This document shows positions 8,141-16,265 of a stretch of DNA of 40,494 nt, in pieces (positions within the stretch are counted from its first letter, which is position 1; every line of letters begins with the position of its first letter). Source of the stretch: an uncultured Lachnospiraceae bacterium. Its GTDB lineage: Bacteria > Bacillota > Clostridia > Lachnospirales > Lachnospiraceae. The notes under the pieces are model-generated. The model saw only the letters and a program-made list of their open reading frames with translations. It searched no databases and was not told where the DNA came from. Location of the stretch: positions 1 through 40,494 of the forward strand of contig CAJOOB010000067.1 in the NCBI GenBank assembly GCA_905236025.1, read 5' to 3'. The position numbers were made by a program, and so were the translations under genes.

Positions 8141-9979
8141 CTATAAAAGCGTTAATTTAAAACAGTTTTCTTTTAACTTAAATCTTAATCTATATACGGT
8201 GTCGTAACTTTTTTTCAGTCTTTCGTCCGTAATGTTGTATTTTTCCGTAATTAGTGATGAAACGCCGCAAACCGTAAAGGAAATGCCATTTTCTAATTTA
8301 ATTAAATATTCATCATCTGTTATTTCTGTGGTTTCTTTAAGTGATTTGCCGTCTTTATTTAAAGGGGTGGAAGAAACCATCAGGTTTTCGAGTATTTCTT
8401 TGTTTGCTGAATCATCGCTTATTTTAAATTCATCATAAAACGTAAAGGTTGCATCCTCTTTATTGATATTAAATTTACGCACAAATCTTTCAACCGGACA
8501 GTTTTGATTATATGCGTTTGCAAGGTCCATTTTAACGCTTTCTTTATTTGTTTTATGGTTTGTTGCGCAATACCTTTTTCCGTCTGATTCGTCAAATCCT
8601 GCAATTGTCGGTAGGTTATGAAAACAGGACTGCATTGTCCAAAGAGAGTAGCGGTCATTGGAAAAGGTGGTTTTTGTATAGCTTTCAACACCCAAATCAA
8701 TAAAGGCCTGCTTGTTATCTTTGTATGCACTAAAGCTTCCGGTGTCGTTATGATTGTGGCTTTCTGCGTTGTTTCCTCCTTTTGTTGCAAGGGAAAGTGA
8801 ACCGTAGTTAAATACGCTTAACTGCGTGCTTTCATAATAAATATATTCTTTCTTCTTTTCGTTACTCTTTTCATAAGAGCCCATTTCTTTTTCGTATTGA
8901 AGGGCAAGGTAGCGATAAAATAAATTTATTTCGTTTGGAAGAACGTAATTTGCGTCTTTGTCAAAGAAGTAATCATTATATGCATTATCACATAAAACGC
9001 CGCTTCCAACGCGTTTTCCGAATAAGAATTCGCGTACCGTACAAGGCCCCGGATTTGGCGAACAGTCAGAAAAGTTAAAGTAATATTTTTCGTTAACCCG
9101 CATATAAACAATGTATTCTGCGATATTTTTAATTTTATCCGGATACTTTTCATATAAAGAAGGGTAGTTTTCCTTGTCTTCACAGGATTTAAGCGGGCTG
9201 TACTTACTTTCCAAAAACTCTAAAGAAAGGAAGAGGCAAAGCCCTGCGTGTCTGTAATAAAGCGCGCCCTCATCACAACATCCGTCTTCTTTGTAGCTTT
9301 CAATAAAAAGCTTTATACTTTTATATGCCTTTTTATATATTAAAAGAAGTTCGTCGCTTAAAAGTCCTTCATAAAATCTTGCGGCAATGAGGACGTTTTG
9401 AGTACACCATGGCGTCCAGTTGCACATTCCTTCAGGTCTGTCGCCCATCCACCACTCATAATTTGTGATATACGGCTTTATAATGCGATTATATACCTCG
9501 TAAGCAAGCCTTTTTCTAATATAAGTTGTCTCTTTATCAAGTTTATCCTTTAAAAGAAAAGAAGCAAAAGATAAAAGCGCGCCCGTTTCACAGGCAAAAA
9601 GGTCAAGTACCGGTCTTGAGACATCCGGCACGGGTACGTTTCCGTACGAATCCGGGTAAGAATTGTGAGGCGGTAACTGCCAGCCGCTTTCTTCGCAGAT
9701 TGAAACAAGCCCGTTTATGATTTTATCAAGGACCGCATCATCCGCCTTAATCCCTGTTATATACGAAAGAATAATGGAATTTATCATATATCTTTTTAAG
9801 AAATATTTATCCTCAAAATTTGTTCTGTTTCCGGTTCTTGAAAATTCCATATAATCAGTGGCAAGAAGATAAGGATAGGGCATTTCCATGTATTTGTTTG
9901 CGTCATCAAAAAGCCTTTTTTTGCCCATAGCCGAGATATCGCTTACATTTAACGGTTTTATATTGTCTGAAACATTCAT
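8141..9979 (-). CDS. heparinase II/III-like polysaccharide lyase family protein
   Basis: A 612-residue protein. Roughly the first 330 residues are helical with many Trp and Tyr (EWWMGDRPEGMCNWTPWC), as in the (alpha/alpha) toroid of heparinase II/III-like lyases. The following beta-rich part holds the family signature ESHNHNDTGSFSAY and FIDLGVESYTKTTFS, where the His and Tyr residues are candidate catalytic groups. Known members cleave uronic-acid-containing polysaccharides or oligosaccharides by beta-elimination. There is no signal peptide, so it should act on imported oligosaccharides in the cytoplasm. The ribosome site (GGATGG, ten or more bases upstream) is weak; an internal ATG at codon 18 (MGKKRL) is an alternative start. 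The gene heads a two-gene minus-strand unit with the esterase. Confidence 0.75.
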   Translation of the reverse strand: MNVSDNIKPLNVSDISAMGKKRLFDDANKYMEMPYPYLLATDYMEFSRTGNRTNFEDKYFLKRYMINSIILSYITGIKADDAVLDKIINGLVSICEESGWQLPPHNSYPDSYGNVPVPDVSRPVLDLFACETGALLSFASFLLKDKLDKETTYIRKRLAYEVYNRIIKPYITNYEWWMGDRPEGMCNWTPWCTQNVLIAARFYEGLLSDELLLIYKKAYKSIKLFIESYKEDGCCDEGALYYRHAGLCLFLSLEFLESKYSPLKSCEDKENYPSLYEKYPDKIKNIAEYIVYMRVNEKYYFNFSDCSPNPGPCTVREFLFGKRVGSGVLCDNAYNDYFFDKDANYVLPNEINLFYRYLALQYEKEMGSYEKSNEKKKEYIYYESTQLSVFNYGSLSLATKGGNNAESHNHNDTGSFSAYKDNKQAFIDLGVESYTKTTFSNDRYSLWTMQSCFHNLPTIAGFDESDGKRYCATNHKTNKESVKMDLANAYNQNCPVERFVRKFNINKEDATFTFYDEFKISDDSANKEILENLMVSSTPLNKDGKSLKETTEITDDEYLIKLENGISFTVCGVSSLITEKYNITDERLKKSYDTVYRLRFKLKENCFKLTLL

Positions 9980-10064
9980 TATTATTTGTCCATCCGTTGC
10001 AAAAAATATTGTTATTAACAGTATTTTAAACCAAGTAAGACCAAAATAAAAGATTTTATTTCTT

Positions 10065-10099
10065 ATTGAAAAATATTACCGAAATAAACTGTTTTCAAT
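10065..10099. repeat. inverted repeat between divergent genes
   Basis: ATTGAAAA (10065-10072) and TTTTCAAT (10092-10099) form a perfect eight-base dyad with a 19-base centre, between the heparinase-like gene and speE. It could be an operator for either direction; the DNA is AT-rich enough that chance is possible. Confidence 0.35.
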
Positions 10100-10110
10100 A
10101 TTTATTTACA

Positions 10111-10138
10111 TTGTCGATTTTTTAGTATATATTATAAA
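10111..10138 (+). promoter_or_regulatory. sigma-A promoter of the polyamine operon
   Basis: TTGTCG (10111-10116), a 16-base spacer and TATAAA (10133-10138), about 40 bases before the speE start. The only reasonable promoter for the five-gene operon in this 200-base divergent gap. Confidence 0.55.
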
Positions 10139-10180
10139 TTAGACTTTAATGTCGCATATTCTTGTTATATGGAGGTTGCC

Positions 10181-11035
10181 ATGGAAATGTGGTTTAGCGA
10201 ATTTCATACGCCTGATGTAAAATTAAGCATTCGTATGAATAAGCAGCTTTATTCTGTAGAAAGCGATTATCAGAGAATAGACATTTTTGAGACTCCCGAA
10301 TTTGGACGTGTACTTACTCTTGACGGTAACGTAATGTTAACCGAACGAGATGAATTTATATATGATGAGATGATTACACATATCCCCATGGCGGTTCATA
10401 AAGAAGCAAAGACCATTCTTGTTATCGGAGCCGGTGACGGCGGTGTTGTAAGAGAACTTACAAGATATGACAGAGTGGAAAGAATTGACCTTGTTGAGAT
10501 GGATCCGGCCGTTGTTGAGGCCTGCAGGGCTTATCTTCCAAGTAATGCTTCACGTATGGACGACGCAAGAGTTCATATTTACTTTGAACACGCACTCAAA
10601 TTTATCAGAAGATGCGAAAATACATATGATTTGATTATTGTAGATTCCTCCGATCCTTACGGTCCTTCCGAAGGATACTTTACAAGAGAGTTTTACGGTA
10701 ATTGTTTTAATGCTCTTAAAGAAGACGGAATCATGGTAAATCAGCAGGGCAGCCCGTTTTATCAGGAAGACGCAGAGGCAATGAAGCGTTCACATAAGAG
10801 AATTGCCAGCACTTTCCCAATAAGCAGGGTTTATCAGGCACATATTCCTACATATGCCGCAGGTTACTGGCTCTTTGGTTTTGCAAGTAAAAAATACCAT
10901 CCAATTGATGATTTGGATGTTGAGGCATGGAAAGCGCTTAATTTAAAGACACGTTATTATACGACAAGACTTCATAAGGGAGCATTTTACCTTCCTGCCT
11001 TCCTTGAAGAAATGCTTGAAGAAGTGGAAAGATAA
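10181..11035 (+). CDS. speE: spermidine synthase (polyamine aminopropyltransferase)
   Basis: A 284-residue aminopropyltransferase, usual length. The SAM-like binding loop GAGDGG is at residues 83-88, the ribose-binding acidic stretch LVEMDP at about 104-109, and the catalytic DSSDPYGPSEGYF segment with Asp155. The enzyme transfers aminopropyl from decarboxylated SAM to putrescine. The start at 10181 is taken because GGAGG at 10171-10175 lies five bases upstream; an in-frame ATG at 10169 overlaps that site. First gene of a compact run speE-speB-ldh-AKR-speA, with 40 bases to speB. No S-adenosylmethionine decarboxylase (speD) lies in the window, so decarboxylated SAM must come from elsewhere. 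Confidence 0.92.
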   Translation: MEMWFSEFHTPDVKLSIRMNKQLYSVESDYQRIDIFETPEFGRVLTLDGNVMLTERDEFIYDEMITHIPMAVHKEAKTILVIGAGDGGVVRELTRYDRVERIDLVEMDPAVVEACRAYLPSNASRMDDARVHIYFEHALKFIRRCENTYDLIIVDSSDPYGPSEGYFTREFYGNCFNALKEDGIMVNQQGSPFYQEDAEAMKRSHKRIASTFPISRVYQAHIPTYAAGYWLFGFASKKYHPIDDLDVEAWKALNLKTRYYTTRLHKGAFYLPAFLEEMLEEVER

Positions 11036-11075
11036 AAATATACATACACATGTAATATTTTGATACGGAGGCAAT

Positions 11076-11933
11076 ATGTTGGGACCGAATATTGAAACAT
11101 TTATTGGATGCGAAGCTGATTTTGAGTCTTGTGATATTGTTATGTTTGGTGCACCTTACGATTCAACCACCAGTTTCAGACCGGGGGCAAGATTTGCAAG
11201 TGCGGCCATCAGACACGAAAGCTTTGGAATTGAAACTTACAGTCCATATCAGGATAAGGACCTTTTAGATTATAAGATCTTTGACAGCGGTGATATTGAG
11301 TTGCCGTTTGGCAATCAGCAGGAATCACTGAATCTCTTAAAAGAACGTGCGAAAATAATACTTGATGCAGGGAAGCTTCCTTTTATGATAGGAGGGGAGC
11401 ATCTGGTAAGTTACGCTCCAATTTCTGAGGTTTTCAAGAAATACCCGGATTTACACATTATTCAGTTTGATGCACATGCTGATTTAAGAGATGATTATCT
11501 TGGAAATAAATTAAGTCATGCCTGCGTAATGAGAAGAAGTTACGAGCTTGTTTCTGATGCGCATATTCACCAGTTTTGCATAAGGAGCGGCGAAAGAGAA
11601 GAATTTATGTTTGCAAAGGAACATACCGACATGCATAAATTTAATTTTGACGGCCTTAATGAATTGTGCGATAAATTAATAAAAGACAATACACCGGTTT
11701 ATTTAACCATTGATCTTGATTGCCTTGATTCGGGAATATTCCCGGGCACGGGCACACCGGAAGCAGGCGGAGTCAGCTTTAATGAATTGCTTAACGCCAT
11801 GATTAAAGTCGGAAAATGTAATGTTGTGGGTGCGGATGTTAACGAGCTTGCGCCTAATTTGGATACATCCGGCATGTCAACAGCGGTTGCATGCAAGGTT
11901 GTCAGGGAATTATTATTAGCACTTGCTAAATAA
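11076..11933 (+). CDS. speB: agmatinase (agmatine ureohydrolase)
   Basis: A 285-residue ureohydrolase of the arginase/agmatinase fold. The two-manganese centre is visible: GGEH at residues 106-109, DAHAD at 132-136 and DLDCLD starting at 213, followed by GTGTPEAGG. It hydrolyses agmatine to putrescine and urea, which together with SpeA downstream and SpeE upstream makes a complete arginine-to-spermidine path except for SpeD. The related choices arginase, guanidinobutyrase or formiminoglutamase are made less likely by the neighbours. CGGAGG lies about eight bases before the ATG; the next gene begins 22 bases after the stop. Confidence 0.9.
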   Translation: MLGPNIETFIGCEADFESCDIVMFGAPYDSTTSFRPGARFASAAIRHESFGIETYSPYQDKDLLDYKIFDSGDIELPFGNQQESLNLLKERAKIILDAGKLPFMIGGEHLVSYAPISEVFKKYPDLHIIQFDAHADLRDDYLGNKLSHACVMRRSYELVSDAHIHQFCIRSGEREEFMFAKEHTDMHKFNFDGLNELCDKLIKDNTPVYLTIDLDCLDSGIFPGTGTPEAGGVSFNELLNAMIKVGKCNVVGADVNELAPNLDTSGMSTAVACKVVRELLLALAK

Positions 11934-11955
11934 ATGTATATAGGAGGATATTTAC

Positions 11956-13062
11956 ATGGAGACAAGACCTTATGTTTCTTGGGATTTGGTTGGGAAGTTT
12001 GTAACGGATGCTTTTGTGGCGGCAGGCGTTCCAAGAGAGGATGCCGAAATTTGTACCGACGTCCTTATGGAAAGTGACAGAAGAGGCATTGAAAGCCACG
12101 GAACAAACCGTTTTAAACCGATTTACATTGACAGAATAGAGGAGGGAATCCTTAATCCTGTAACAAATTACGAGGTAATTAAGGAAACACCGACAACACT
12201 CGTTGCGGATGCGCATGACGGAATGGGTATGGTTGCAAGTTATAAGATGATGAATTCTCTTATTGAAAAGGCAAAGACATACGGAATCGCAATGGGAACA
12301 ATTACAAATTCATCACATTACGGAATTGCCGGATATTGGGCAATGATGGCTTCAAAGCGGGGATTACTCGGTATTACCGGAACAAACGCAAGAGCATCTA
12401 TTGCGCCTACATTCGGTGTAGATAACATGATGGGAACAAACCCTCTTACATTTGCTTTCCCAACAGATGAAGACTTCCCGTTTGTACTTGACTGTGCAAC
12501 ATCAATTGTACAAAGAGGAAAGATTGAATATTACGCAAGAAGCGGAAAAGACACTCCAAAGGGAATGGTAATAAGCGAAAACGGCGAAGAACTTACGGAC
12601 AGTAATTACATCCTTGAAGCATTAACAAAGGGAACCGCGGCCTTAAATCCACTTGGCGGCACAGGCGAAGAGCTTGCGGGATATAAGGGGTACGGATATG
12701 CGGCCGTTGTTGAAATTCTCTCTGCTGCTCTTTCAGGCGGTATGTTCATGAAAGACCTTACAAACAAGGACGAAAACGGAAACAAGAGGCCTTACCACCT
12801 TGGACATTTCTTTATTGTAATAAACCCTGATTTCTTTATGGGCTTAGATACATTTAAAAAGACAACCGGTGACATTATAAGAGCCCTGCGTGCTTCAAAG
12901 AAAGCTCCGGGACACGACAGAATTTACACTGCCGGCGAAAAAGAGTGGGATGTATGGCTTGAAAGAAAAGATAAGGGCGTACCAATGGGTGAAAGCGTTC
13001 AAAAAGACTTTATCACGGTAAGAGATAAGTACAATTTGGATTATAAATTCCCGTTTGAATAA
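11956..13062 (+). CDS. Ldh2-family NAD(P)-dependent dehydrogenase (malate/L-lactate type)
   Basis: A 368-residue member of the Ldh2 (YlbC/YiaK/malate-lactate dehydrogenase) family, not the Rossmann lactate dehydrogenases. Family marks are ESDRRGIESHGTNRF near residues 40-55, SSHYGIAGYWAMMA, GTNPLTFAFP and GYKGYGYA. Members reduce 2-oxo acids or cyclic imino acids such as piperideine- or pyrroline-carboxylate with NAD(P)H. It sits inside the polyamine operon between speB and the aldo/keto reductase, with AGGAGG upstream and a 25-base gap downstream. A role in metabolising an oxo-acid or imine linked to arginine or lysine is inference from that position; substrate is unknown. Confidence 0.82.
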   Translation: METRPYVSWDLVGKFVTDAFVAAGVPREDAEICTDVLMESDRRGIESHGTNRFKPIYIDRIEEGILNPVTNYEVIKETPTTLVADAHDGMGMVASYKMMNSLIEKAKTYGIAMGTITNSSHYGIAGYWAMMASKRGLLGITGTNARASIAPTFGVDNMMGTNPLTFAFPTDEDFPFVLDCATSIVQRGKIEYYARSGKDTPKGMVISENGEELTDSNYILEALTKGTAALNPLGGTGEELAGYKGYGYAAVVEILSAALSGGMFMKDLTNKDENGNKRPYHLGHFFIVINPDFFMGLDTFKKTTGDIIRALRASKKAPGHDRIYTAGEKEWDVWLERKDKGVPMGESVQKDFITVRDKYNLDYKFPFE

Positions 13063-13087
13063 AATTTGATTAAGATTGGAGAAAAGT

Positions 13088-14065
13088 ATGAAATACAGAA
13101 ACGTCGGAAATTCCGGCTTAAAGGTAAGCGAAGTGGCACTTGGCAGTTGGATGACAAATTTGTCGGATTCAAACGCAAAGGCCGTTGCTCAGGAAGTTGT
13201 TGACCTTGCATTTGAAAAGGGCATTAACTTCTTTGACTGTGCGGATGCATACAGCGGCGGCGAGGCGGAAAGATTCCTCGGTTCACTTCTTAAGAATCAC
13301 GAAAGACACGAATACGTAATATCAAGCAAGGTATTCTTCCCAACGGGCAGGGGGGCAAATGATTGGGGTCTTTCAAGAAAACATATCACGGAAAATATTG
13401 ACAGAACCCTTAAAAATACGGGACTTGATTATATTGACCTTTATTACTGCCACAGATTTGACAACACAACCCCAATGGAAGAAACCTTAAGAACTCTTTC
13501 GGGACTCGTTGATTCCGGGAAAATCTTATATTACGGCGTAAGTGAGGAATGGAGCGCTGCCCGTCTTACAGAAGCGGAAAGAATAATTGAAAAATACAAC
13601 CTTCATCCGCTTACGGTAATTCAGCCTCAGTATAATATGGTCGATCGCTACATTGAGCATGAAATTGTGGATGTATGTAAAAAGTACGGTATTGGAATAA
13701 CACCGTTTTCGCCGCTTGCTCAGGGTCTGTTAACTGGTAAATACAAAAAAGGTGAGCCGTTCCCTGAAGGATCGCGTGCCATTTTACAGGCAGACCATCA
13801 GGTAAATGCCTTACTTACAGACGAAAACCTTGATAAGGTTGAAAAGCTTTCGGGGATTGCAGAGGAACTTGGCACAACAATGCCTTGTGTTGCACTTGCT
13901 TGGATTCTTAAAAAGCCAATGATAAGCTGTGTGATTGTAGGAGCCACAAAAGCTTCACAGCTTGAAACAAATGTAAAAGCCACGGAAGTTGAAATCCCGG
14001 ATGATAAAATGAAGGAAATTGAAGACATTTTGGGATTTACAAGATTTGAAAGACACGTGGGTTAA
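13088..14065 (+). CDS. aldo/keto reductase
   Basis: A 325-residue (beta/alpha)8 aldo/keto reductase of the Kv-beta/YghZ-like group. The catalytic tetrad can be placed at Asp50, Tyr55, Lys81 and His122 (FFDCADAYSGGEAE, ISSKVFF, YYCHRFD), and the NADPH-phosphate site near the C-terminus is IVGATKASQLETN. The start at 13088 is chosen because the GGAG at 13078-13081 would lie inside the gene if a TTG at 13076 were used. It is the fourth gene of the spe operon; its substrate (perhaps an aldehyde from polyamine breakdown) is not shown by the sequence. Confidence 0.85.
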   Translation: MKYRNVGNSGLKVSEVALGSWMTNLSDSNAKAVAQEVVDLAFEKGINFFDCADAYSGGEAERFLGSLLKNHERHEYVISSKVFFPTGRGANDWGLSRKHITENIDRTLKNTGLDYIDLYYCHRFDNTTPMEETLRTLSGLVDSGKILYYGVSEEWSAARLTEAERIIEKYNLHPLTVIQPQYNMVDRYIEHEIVDVCKKYGIGITPFSPLAQGLLTGKYKKGEPFPEGSRAILQADHQVNALLTDENLDKVEKLSGIAEELGTTMPCVALAWILKKPMISCVIVGATKASQLETNVKATEVEIPDDKMKEIEDILGFTRFERHVG

Positions 14066-14100
14066 AACATATAAACAGTTGATATCAGGAGATTTTATCC

Positions 14101-15573
14101 ATGACGGAGAAAAAGTTAGACCAGCACAGAGCCCCTATTCATGAGGCCCTTGAAAATTTCAGACAGGCAAGAGTTGTGCCGTTTGATGTGCCCGGACATA
14201 AAAGAGGAAGAGGAAATCCGGAACTTGCACAGTTTTTGGGGCAGCAGTGCGTAAGCATTGATGTAAATAGTATGAAACCGTTAGATAATCTTTGCCACCC
14301 TATTTCAGTTATTGGGGAAGCGGAAGATTTGGCGGCAGCAGCCTTTGGTGCCGCACATGCATTTTTGATGGTTGGGGGGACCACGTCTGCGGTCCAGAGT
14401 ATGGTGCTTTCCGTTGTAAAGCGCGGAGAAAAAATCATCATGCCAAGAAACGTACACAGAAGTGTTATTAATGCACTTGTATTAAACGGCGCCATTCCTG
14501 TTTACGTAAATCCGGAAGTGGATAAGAGACTTGGTATTTCTCTTGGAATGAAGAGGGAACAGGTTGAACGTGCCATCAAGGAAAATCCTGATGCAAAGGC
14601 CGTACTTGTAAATAATCCCACATATTACGGAATATGTTCAGACCTTAAAGCGATTGTCAAAATGGCGCATGATGCAGGAATGTACTGCCTTGCGGATGAA
14701 GCACACGGTACTCACTTTTATTTTGGAAAGGGCTTACCTGTATCCGCAATGGAAGCAGGAGCTGATATGGCATCCGTATCCATGCATAAAAGCGGCGGTT
14801 CGCTTACTCAGTCAAGTTTTTTGCTTACCGGGCCAAACATACATCCGGGTTATGTAAGACAGATAATAAACCTTACACAGACAACCTCTGCAAGTTATCT
14901 TTTGATGTCAAGCCTTGATATAAGCAGAAGAAACCTTGCTTTAAACGGTAAAAACGTGTTTAAGAAGGTTGCCGATATGGCTGAATACGCAAGGGAGGAA
15001 ATAAACGAAATAGGCGGCTATTATGCCTTTGGAAAAGAGATGATTAACGGGGATTCAATCTTTGATTTTGACGTTACAAAGCTTAGTGTTCATACGCTTG
15101 ATATTGGACTTGCGGGAATTGAAGTATATGATATTTTAAGAGATGAATATGATATTCAGCTTGAATTCGGTGACTTTGGCAACTTCCTTGCATACCTTTC
15201 AATAGGTGACAGAGCGCAGGATTTGGAAAGACTCTGCAGCGCCCTTGCCGAAATAAAGCGTCGTTACTCAACAGACGGTGCCGGACTTTTAAGCCAGGAA
15301 TATGTTGACCCGGAAGTTGTTATTTCACCGCAGGAAGCCTTTTATGCAAGAAAGAAGAGCGTTCCGATAGAAGAATCCGAAGGTGAAATCTGTACGGAAT
15401 TTGTTATGTGTTACCCGCCGGGAATTCCAATTCTGGCTCCGGGAGAACGTATAACGGCAGAGATTTTGGAATATATCAGATACGCAAAAGAAAAGGGCTG
15501 TAGCATGACGGGCCCTGAAGATGCGGAAATAAACAATCTTAACGTCTTTGACGGACAATTACAAATGTATTAA
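14101..15573 (+). CDS. speA: arginine (Orn/Lys/Arg) decarboxylase, fold I
   Basis: A 490-residue PLP enzyme of the short, AAT-fold Orn/Lys/Arg decarboxylase group found in Firmicutes. Visible are the N-terminal DVPGHKRGRG substrate/PLP segment, the Asp199-Glu200-Ala-His202 motif (LADEAHGTH) and the PLP-binding Lys230 in SVSMHKSGGS; the C-terminal domain ends with PPGIPILAPGE. Lysine and arginine enzymes look alike; arginine is preferred because speB lies in the same operon, so product agmatine is used directly. AGGAG sits about 9 bases before the ATG. It is the last gene of the operon; no clear hairpin terminator follows before the structured region. Confidence 0.87.
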   Translation: MTEKKLDQHRAPIHEALENFRQARVVPFDVPGHKRGRGNPELAQFLGQQCVSIDVNSMKPLDNLCHPISVIGEAEDLAAAAFGAAHAFLMVGGTTSAVQSMVLSVVKRGEKIIMPRNVHRSVINALVLNGAIPVYVNPEVDKRLGISLGMKREQVERAIKENPDAKAVLVNNPTYYGICSDLKAIVKMAHDAGMYCLADEAHGTHFYFGKGLPVSAMEAGADMASVSMHKSGGSLTQSSFLLTGPNIHPGYVRQIINLTQTTSASYLLMSSLDISRRNLALNGKNVFKKVADMAEYAREEINEIGGYYAFGKEMINGDSIFDFDVTKLSVHTLDIGLAGIEVYDILRDEYDIQLEFGDFGNFLAYLSIGDRAQDLERLCSALAEIKRRYSTDGAGLLSQEYVDPEVVISPQEAFYARKKSVPIEESEGEICTEFVMCYPPGIPILAPGERITAEILEYIRYAKEKGCSMTGPEDAEINNLNVFDGQLQMY

Positions 15574-15615
15574 AAATTTCGTTAAGTTTTTTTAGTTATC
15601 TGTCGATATATTATA

Positions 15616-16189
15616 TATGCGTGATGTGTTTTAATATTTTATTTAAAATACGGGGATCACGTATGAAAAACGGTTAACACATACACATAAACGGTAAGAC
15701 AAACCAAGATCAAAGAAAGGATTTTTTGAGAGTTATGTCTTTGCGATTAAGGTAACGTGAAACCTTAATTACATCAAAGCATATGGATTGGTGCTTTATG
15801 ACATGATGATTGGAAAGTTTGGACTGTTTCTTTAATAGTTGTGGTTACTTAAAAGAAACTGATTGATGCTAAGGATTATCAGCGGTGAGAACAAAAGAGC
15901 TTAGTGACGGGCGACAATGACCAAAAAAAGGTGCCTGAAGTTTTTTTCTTTGTGCCGCAGGGCGAAGGCTTGTGTAGTGAGAGTCAGAGTATTCTAAACA
16001 TTGTAAAGAATTGACTTTTACCGGGTGCGAAAGATAAACCGAAATCATGGTACAGGCGTGGGCTGTGGAAACGCAGTTGTACAAATCGGATTGACGGTGA
16101 AAAAGTGTGGTTGCAGTTTGTAAGCTTTCTAGGGCGGGAGTTATGAAAATAACTGCAGATGGCTAAAGGACTGTAACTCTCCACTTTTT
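15616..16189 (+). ncRNA. candidate large structured noncoding RNA (ROOL-like class possible)
   Basis: This stretch has no plausible gene on either strand but is dense in pairing. Stems seen: 15616-15625 with 15656-15665, enclosing 15626-15634 with 15643-15651; 15739-15743 with 15775-15779, enclosing ATTAAGGT/ACCTTAAT (15746-15753, 15762-15769); the alternative 15772-15781 with 15792-15800; GTTTCTTT/AAAGAAAC (15826-15833, 15852-15859); 15982-15995 with 16007-16016; a three-part stem CCGA, GTACA, CTGTG closed by a GAAA tetraloop (16039-16089); a second GAAA hairpin AGTTAT/ATAACT (16139-16154); and AAAAAGTG (16100-16107) with CACTTTTT (16182-16189), ending in a T run. Size, complexity and a rumen-type host recall ROOL or GOLLD RNAs, but I cannot match a consensus from memory. 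The plus strand is inferred from the 3' T run and GNRA loops. Ends are approximate. Confidence 0.6.
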
Positions 16190-16265
16190 TGTGAGTGTAA
16201 GCAAAAATTTTTTTATTCCGGTATGTATTAAAATAAGTTTAGTGCATGCCAAAGAGGCTAATCAT

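Noticed and set aside
15869-16184. Two overlapping minus-strand frames of 66-71 codons
   Set aside because: Poor ribosome sites, no recognisable motifs, and they lie in the region dominated by stem-loops.
15574-16265. RNase P RNA, tmRNA, SRP RNA, 6S RNA or c-di-GMP riboswitch as identity of the structured region
   Set aside because: The conserved core words of these RNAs that I know were not found; length also disagrees for the smaller classes.
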